Origin: Paenibacillus phoenicis
GTDB taxonomy: Bacteria > Bacillota > Bacilli > Paenibacillales > Paenibacillaceae
Assembly (NCBI RefSeq): GCF_034718895.1
Contig: NZ_JAYERP010000001.1
Span: forward strand, 3,323,501-3,387,500
Length of the DNA: 64,000 bases
Reading direction: 5' to 3'
In this document: positions 61,171 to 64,000 of the stretch, in pieces
Layout of the letters: every line of letters begins with the position of its first letter
How positions within the stretch are numbered: position 1 is the first letter of the stretch
Notes under the pieces: model-generated
What the model saw: the letters and a program-made list of their open reading frames with translations, nothing else
Told to the model about the DNA's origin: nothing
The model's database searches: none
Position numbers and translations under genes: made by a program

Positions 61171-61925
61171 TATTCGATTTCCCGCTGCGTAATTCGGTTC
61201 AGGAAAGAACGGGCTCGATCGCTGGACGGATGATTCAGCACTTGGTCCGGCGTCCCCGATTCGATAATGTTCCCCTCGTCCATCAGTACGACCCGGTCGG
61301 CGACCTCGGCGGCGAACTTCATCTCATGGGTAACGACGGCCATCGTCCGCCCCTCAAGGGCCAGCTCCTTCATGACCTTCAGCACCTCGCCAACCAGCTC
61401 GGGATCTAGCGCCGAGGTGGGCTCGTCAAAGAGCAGCACGTCCGGGCTCATGGCCATCGCCCGCGCAATCCCCACCCGCTGCTGTTGCCCGCCTGACAGC
61501 TGATGCGGATAGAAATCCGCTCGGTCACCGAGCCCTACCTTATTCAGCAGCTCCAAGGCAACCCGGCGGGCTTCCTCTTTGCTCTTTTTCAGCACCTGAA
61601 CCTGGGCTTCCATCACGTTCTGGAGCGCCGTCATATGCGGGAACAAATAATACGCTTGGAACACCATGCCGGTCTTCTTGCGCAGCGCCAGCACTTCGCT
61701 TGTCTTCGGTTTCCGGCCAGCGCCGAATTCCAGCTGAACGTCGCTGATTCGAAGCGTTCCTCGCGTTGGAGTTTCCAGCAGGTTCAGGCAACGCAGCAAG
61801 GTTGTCTTCCCCGATCCGGAAGGCCCGATGATGACCAGCACCTTGCCCTGCTCGACCTCGAGATTAACTCCCTTGAGAACTTCCTGGGTACCAAACGACT
61901 TGTGTAAATCGCGAATTTCAATCAT
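61170..61925 (-). CDS. L-cystine ABC transporter, ATP-binding protein (TcyC-like)
   Basis: 251-residue polar-amino-acid ABC ATPase: Walker [10 protein letters not shown] (35-43), Q-loop [15 protein letters not shown], signature [16 protein letters not shown], Walker [24 protein letters not shown], and H-loop VTHEM. Last gene of the binding protein (63527) - permease - ATPase operon. Specificity is judged from the binding protein. Confidence 0.9.
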   Translation of the reverse strand: MIEIRDLHKSFGTQEVLKGVNLEVEQGKVLVIIGPSGSGKTTLLRCLNLLETPTRGTLRISDVQLEFGAGRKPKTSEVLALRKKTGMVFQAYYLFPHMTALQNVMEAQVQVLKKSKEEARRVALELLNKVGLGDRADFYPHQLSGGQQQRVGIARAMAMSPDVLLFDEPTSALDPELVGEVLKVMKELALEGRTMAVVTHEMKFAAEVADRVVLMDEGNIIESGTPDQVLNHPSSDRARSFLNRITQREIE

Positions 61926-61940
61926 GAATGGTTGGCCTCC

Positions 61941-62609
61941 TTACCGGGCGGTGAAGCGGCCCAGCCGCTTCTCCAGTCGATTTTGCAGCGCCGATAGGAT
62001 GGTGCTGAATATTAAATAGATCAAGCCCGCTTCCGAGTAAACAACCAGCGGTTCATAGGTCGTTGACGTGATTTGTTGGGCGGTACGGAACATCTCAGTG
62101 TACGTCACGGTAGCGGCCAACGACGTATCCTTAACCAAGCTGATAAAGGAGTTGGCCAGCGGCGGCACCGAAACCCGTGCAGCTTGCGGCAGGATGATCC
62201 GCCGCAGCGCCTGCAGCCGGGTCATCCCCAGCGAATAAGCCGCTTCCCATTGGCCTTCGTGAATCGACAGGATCGCGGCCCGTACAATTTCCGAGCCGTA
62301 CGCGCCGACGCTAAGCGTAAAGCCGATGACCGCTGCCGGAAACGGATCTAGAACAATCCCGATGGAGGGAAGACCGTAAAAGATGATGAATAACTGCAAC
62401 AGCAGCGGCGTCCCGCGGATGATCCAAACATAGAATCTGGCGAGCAGCCGCAGCGGTCCGAAACTCGATAACCGCGCAAGCGCGGTCAGGACGGCTACCA
62501 GCAGCCCCAGCGCAAACGTGATTAACGTTAGCGGAACCGTAAAGGCTACCCCTGCTTTTAGCAGGGGAAAAAAAGAGTCTACGATAATATTCCAAATGCG
62601 TTCATCCAT
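61941..62609 (-). CDS. L-cystine ABC transporter, permease (TcyB-like)
   Basis: 222-residue His/Glu/Gln-type amino acid permease with five helices ('LLKAGVAFTVPLTLITFALGLLVAVLTAL') and the EAA loop 'EAAYSLGMTRLQALRRIILPQAARVSVPPLANSFISLVKDTSLA' that docks on the ATPase. A single permease gene implies a homodimer. The gap to the binding-protein gene is 63 bases and to the ATPase 15 bases. Confidence 0.9.
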   Translation of the reverse strand: MDERIWNIIVDSFFPLLKAGVAFTVPLTLITFALGLLVAVLTALARLSSFGPLRLLARFYVWIIRGTPLLLQLFIIFYGLPSIGIVLDPFPAAVIGFTLSVGAYGSEIVRAAILSIHEGQWEAAYSLGMTRLQALRRIILPQAARVSVPPLANSFISLVKDTSLAATVTYTEMFRTAQQITSTTYEPLVVYSEAGLIYLIFSTILSALQNRLEKRLGRFTAR

Positions 62610-62672
62610 CGTTTAAGCATCCTTTTCCGAAGGAAGCGGCCCTCACGGGCCGCCTCCAATTGTTTAAATAGC

Positions 62673-63527
62673 TTATTTCGAAACGTCTTCTCCGAAGTAT
62701 TTCTCCGAGATTTTCAAGTAGGTTCCATCGGATTTCATCGCGGCCAGTGCCTCGTTCACCGCTTGCACCAGCTCCTCGTTGCCCTTGTTAAACAAGGCTG
62801 CGCTCTCCGACGCTTCCGGCATTTCGTCAACCACTTTCAGCTTCACGTCCGGTCTTTGCTTCTTCAGATCCAGGAAGGACAAGCCGTCGTTGACCGTCGC
62901 GTCGATCCGTTTGGATAGCAACAGGTCGATCGCTTGGTTAAAGCCTTCCGTTGCAACGATTTCCGCTCCGTTCTCTCTGGCGATATCCGTCAGGTTACTC
63001 GTCAGCGATTGTCCGGCCTTCTTCCCTTTCAAATCGGCGAAGGTTTTGATGTCCTCGTTGTCTTCCGGCACGATCAGCACGGCACGGGAAACGATGTACG
63101 GGTCGGAAAAGTCGTATTTTTCCTTGCGGTCATCACGAATTGTTACTTCGTTGAATACCGCGTCAAACCGTTTTGCATCCAGTCCGGCAAAAATACCGTC
63201 CCACGGTGTCTCGATAAATTCAGCTTCCACGCCCAGACGTTTGGCAACCTCTTCTGCGATCTCTACGTCGAAGCCGGTCAGCTTGCCGTCCTTGTCATGG
63301 AAGGTGAAAGGCGCATAAGTTCCCTCCGTACCGATCCGCAGCTTACCGCTGGCTTTCACGGCTTCCAGCAAATTTTGCTCCGCCGGCTGCTCGTTGGCCG
63401 CATTACCTGCGCTGCCTTGGTTCGCACCTGCGTTGTCTGCCGCTTGATTTTTCGTATTGTTATTACCGCAAGCTGCAACCAGCACGGTCAGCACCAGTGT
63501 CAACAGCAGTAAACTCCATTTTTTCAT
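62673..63527 (-). CDS. L-cystine ABC transporter, substrate-binding lipoprotein (TcyA-like)
   Basis: 284 residues: lipobox LVAAC with Cys20, Asn/Ala/Gln-rich linker, then a class F periplasmic-binding fold. 'FTFHDKDGKLTGFDVEIAEEVAKRLGVEAEFIETPWDGIFAGLDAKRFDAVFNEVTIRDDRKEKYDFSDPY' contains the amino-acid-binding Arg and Asp, and the GKKAGQSLTSN motif is typical of cystine-binding TcyA. ATG 63527 has GGGGGA eight bases upstream; an eight-codon extension was rejected. A sigmaA promoter is at 63595-63623. Confidence 0.88.
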   Translation of the reverse strand: MKKWSLLLLTLVLTVLVAACGNNNTKNQAADNAGANQGSAGNAANEQPAEQNLLEAVKASGKLRIGTEGTYAPFTFHDKDGKLTGFDVEIAEEVAKRLGVEAEFIETPWDGIFAGLDAKRFDAVFNEVTIRDDRKEKYDFSDPYIVSRAVLIVPEDNEDIKTFADLKGKKAGQSLTSNLTDIARENGAEIVATEGFNQAIDLLLSKRIDATVNDGLSFLDLKKQRPDVKLKVVDEMPEASESAALFNKGNEELVQAVNEALAAMKSDGTYLKISEKYFGEDVSK

Positions 63528-63594
63528 TGAATCCATCCCCCGTCTATCCATGTTTTTAATTTAAATTCCCTATAAAAACACTAGGTTTAATTGA

Positions 63595-63623
63595 ATATTA
63601 CACACTTCGCCATGAATCGTCAA
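63595..63623 (-). promoter_or_regulatory. sigmaA promoter of the cystine transporter operon
   Basis: Minus strand TTGACG (63618-63623), 17-base spacer, TAATAT (63595-63600). A GGAATTT just downstream recalls the CymR consensus end but the rest does not match. Confidence 0.65.
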
Positions 63624-63736
63624 ATGCTTTTTGTTGCCTGATTGTTGCCCTTAGTATGTCCAACTGATTGAACCTTGATTTCCTATAAATGAACGAATAT
63701 AATGTTCGTAACTATTTTGTGAAGGAGGTGGGTAGA

Positions 63737-63886
63737 GTGGATCGCAAATTTGCGTGGAATCGAGTGGGCCAACTGCCGGTGGCAATGTTTGGCATTATTC
63801 ATGCAGCAGCCAACAACGGGAGAAGTCTGTCCATTTTTGGAAACTCGATATCCAAACCAAATTGCGAAATGCCGCTCCTACCTTAA
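63737..63886 (+). CDS. Small hypothetical protein, 49 residues
   Basis: A GTG at 63737 sits six bases after AAGGAGGTG, one of the best ribosome sites in the window, and opens a 49-codon frame to a TAA. The product (begins VDRKFAWNRV, ends CEMPLLP) has no recognised motif, no clear helix and one Cys. A strong terminator follows. A longer frame starting at 63689 lacks a ribosome site. Could be a real small protein or a leader peptide. Confidence 0.45.
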   Translation: MDRKFAWNRVGQLPVAMFGIIHAAANNGRSLSIFGNSISKPNCEMPLLP

Positions 63887-63908
63887 CCTCACTTACGCGT
63901 GAGCTTTA

Positions 63909-63942
63909 AAGGCAGCAGGATTTCCTGCTGCCTTCTTTTTTG
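63909..63942 (+). terminator. Intrinsic terminator after the small ORF
   Basis: AAGGCAGCAGG, loop ATTT, CCTGCTGCCTT, then CTTTTTT. Confidence 0.85.
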
Positions 63943-63976
63943 TAGGATCGGCATGGGATTAAAGGAGAACGAAACC

Positions 63977-64000
63977 ATGATGATCCAAGGCCAAAATATA
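63977..64000 (+). CDS. Start of an unidentified gene running off the right edge
   Basis: AAAGGAG (63961-63967) is ten bases before an ATG at 63977 that is open to the end of the window (Met-Met-Ile-Gln-Gly-Gln-Asn-Ile). Too short to identify. Confidence 0.4.

Noticed and set aside
63541..63600. CymR binding site upstream of the cystine transporter
   Set aside because: Only the GGAATTT end matches; the AT-rich 5' half of the consensus is not there.

Overview
The window looks like a chromosomal segment of an endospore-forming member of the Bacillota, most likely Paenibacillus or a close relative. Evidence: spoIIR, two spore germinant-receptor operons, PerR-, Rex- and LexA-type sites of the Bacillus kind, a bacterial GlnRS (absent from Bacillus but usual in Paenibacillus), TTG/GTG starts with strong Shine-Dalgarno sequences, and the conserved neighbourhood prfA-prmC-spoIIR-sua5-mntP. 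I saw no rRNA, tRNA, CRISPR array or prophage. Most genes are on the minus strand.

Layout. 1-14.2 kb: housekeeping block on the minus strand (mntP partial, a DUF72 protein, sua5, spoIIR, rodA-like, a small spore-appendage-like protein, prmC, prfA, two TM2 proteins, ychF, a truncated acetyltransferase and an ECF vitamin-type transporter with a candidate pseudoknotted leader RNA). 14.8-21.8 kb: idi-2, cls, then a TetR-RND efflux pair. 22-27.4 kb: molybdoenzyme functions (TorD-like chaperone, moaA, mobA), an MFS carrier and a LacI regulator. 27.4-36.5 kb: glnS, GNAT, MFS, a molybdopterin oxidoreductase, a formate/nitrite channel and a Cys42 NADH oxidase with Rex-type sites. 36.9-44 kb: Fur-linked iron genes (FhuF-like plus siderophore ATPase), vanY, DEAD helicase, UbiB kinase with a phasin-like partner, HemD-like protein. 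44.1-57.2 kb: two germinant-receptor operons around an MCP, a transposase-like gene with LexA boxes, an atypical response regulator and a PerR-like repressor. 57.4-64 kb: Rieske oxidoreductase, PadR-DUF1700-DUF4097 operon, cystine ABC transporter, and a small ORF.

Themes. Anaerobic/redox physiology recurs: an FNR-type site between the TorD-like gene and moaA, Rex-type sites at the NADH oxidase, an FNT channel and a Mo oxidoreductase. Sporulation/germination is the second theme.

Intergenic DNA is rich in repeats: about 20 copies of a hairpin-forming element with an ATTATCCCTTTCGTTCAG core, often at 51- or 64-bp spacing; two ~190-bp palindromic elements built as two forward plus two inverted units; and 11-bp and 24-bp tandem arrays. 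The strongest candidates for something undescribed are the transposase-derived gene with two LexA boxes and altered catalytic residues, the pseudoknotted leader of the UPF0397 ECF operon, and the hairpin repeat family.
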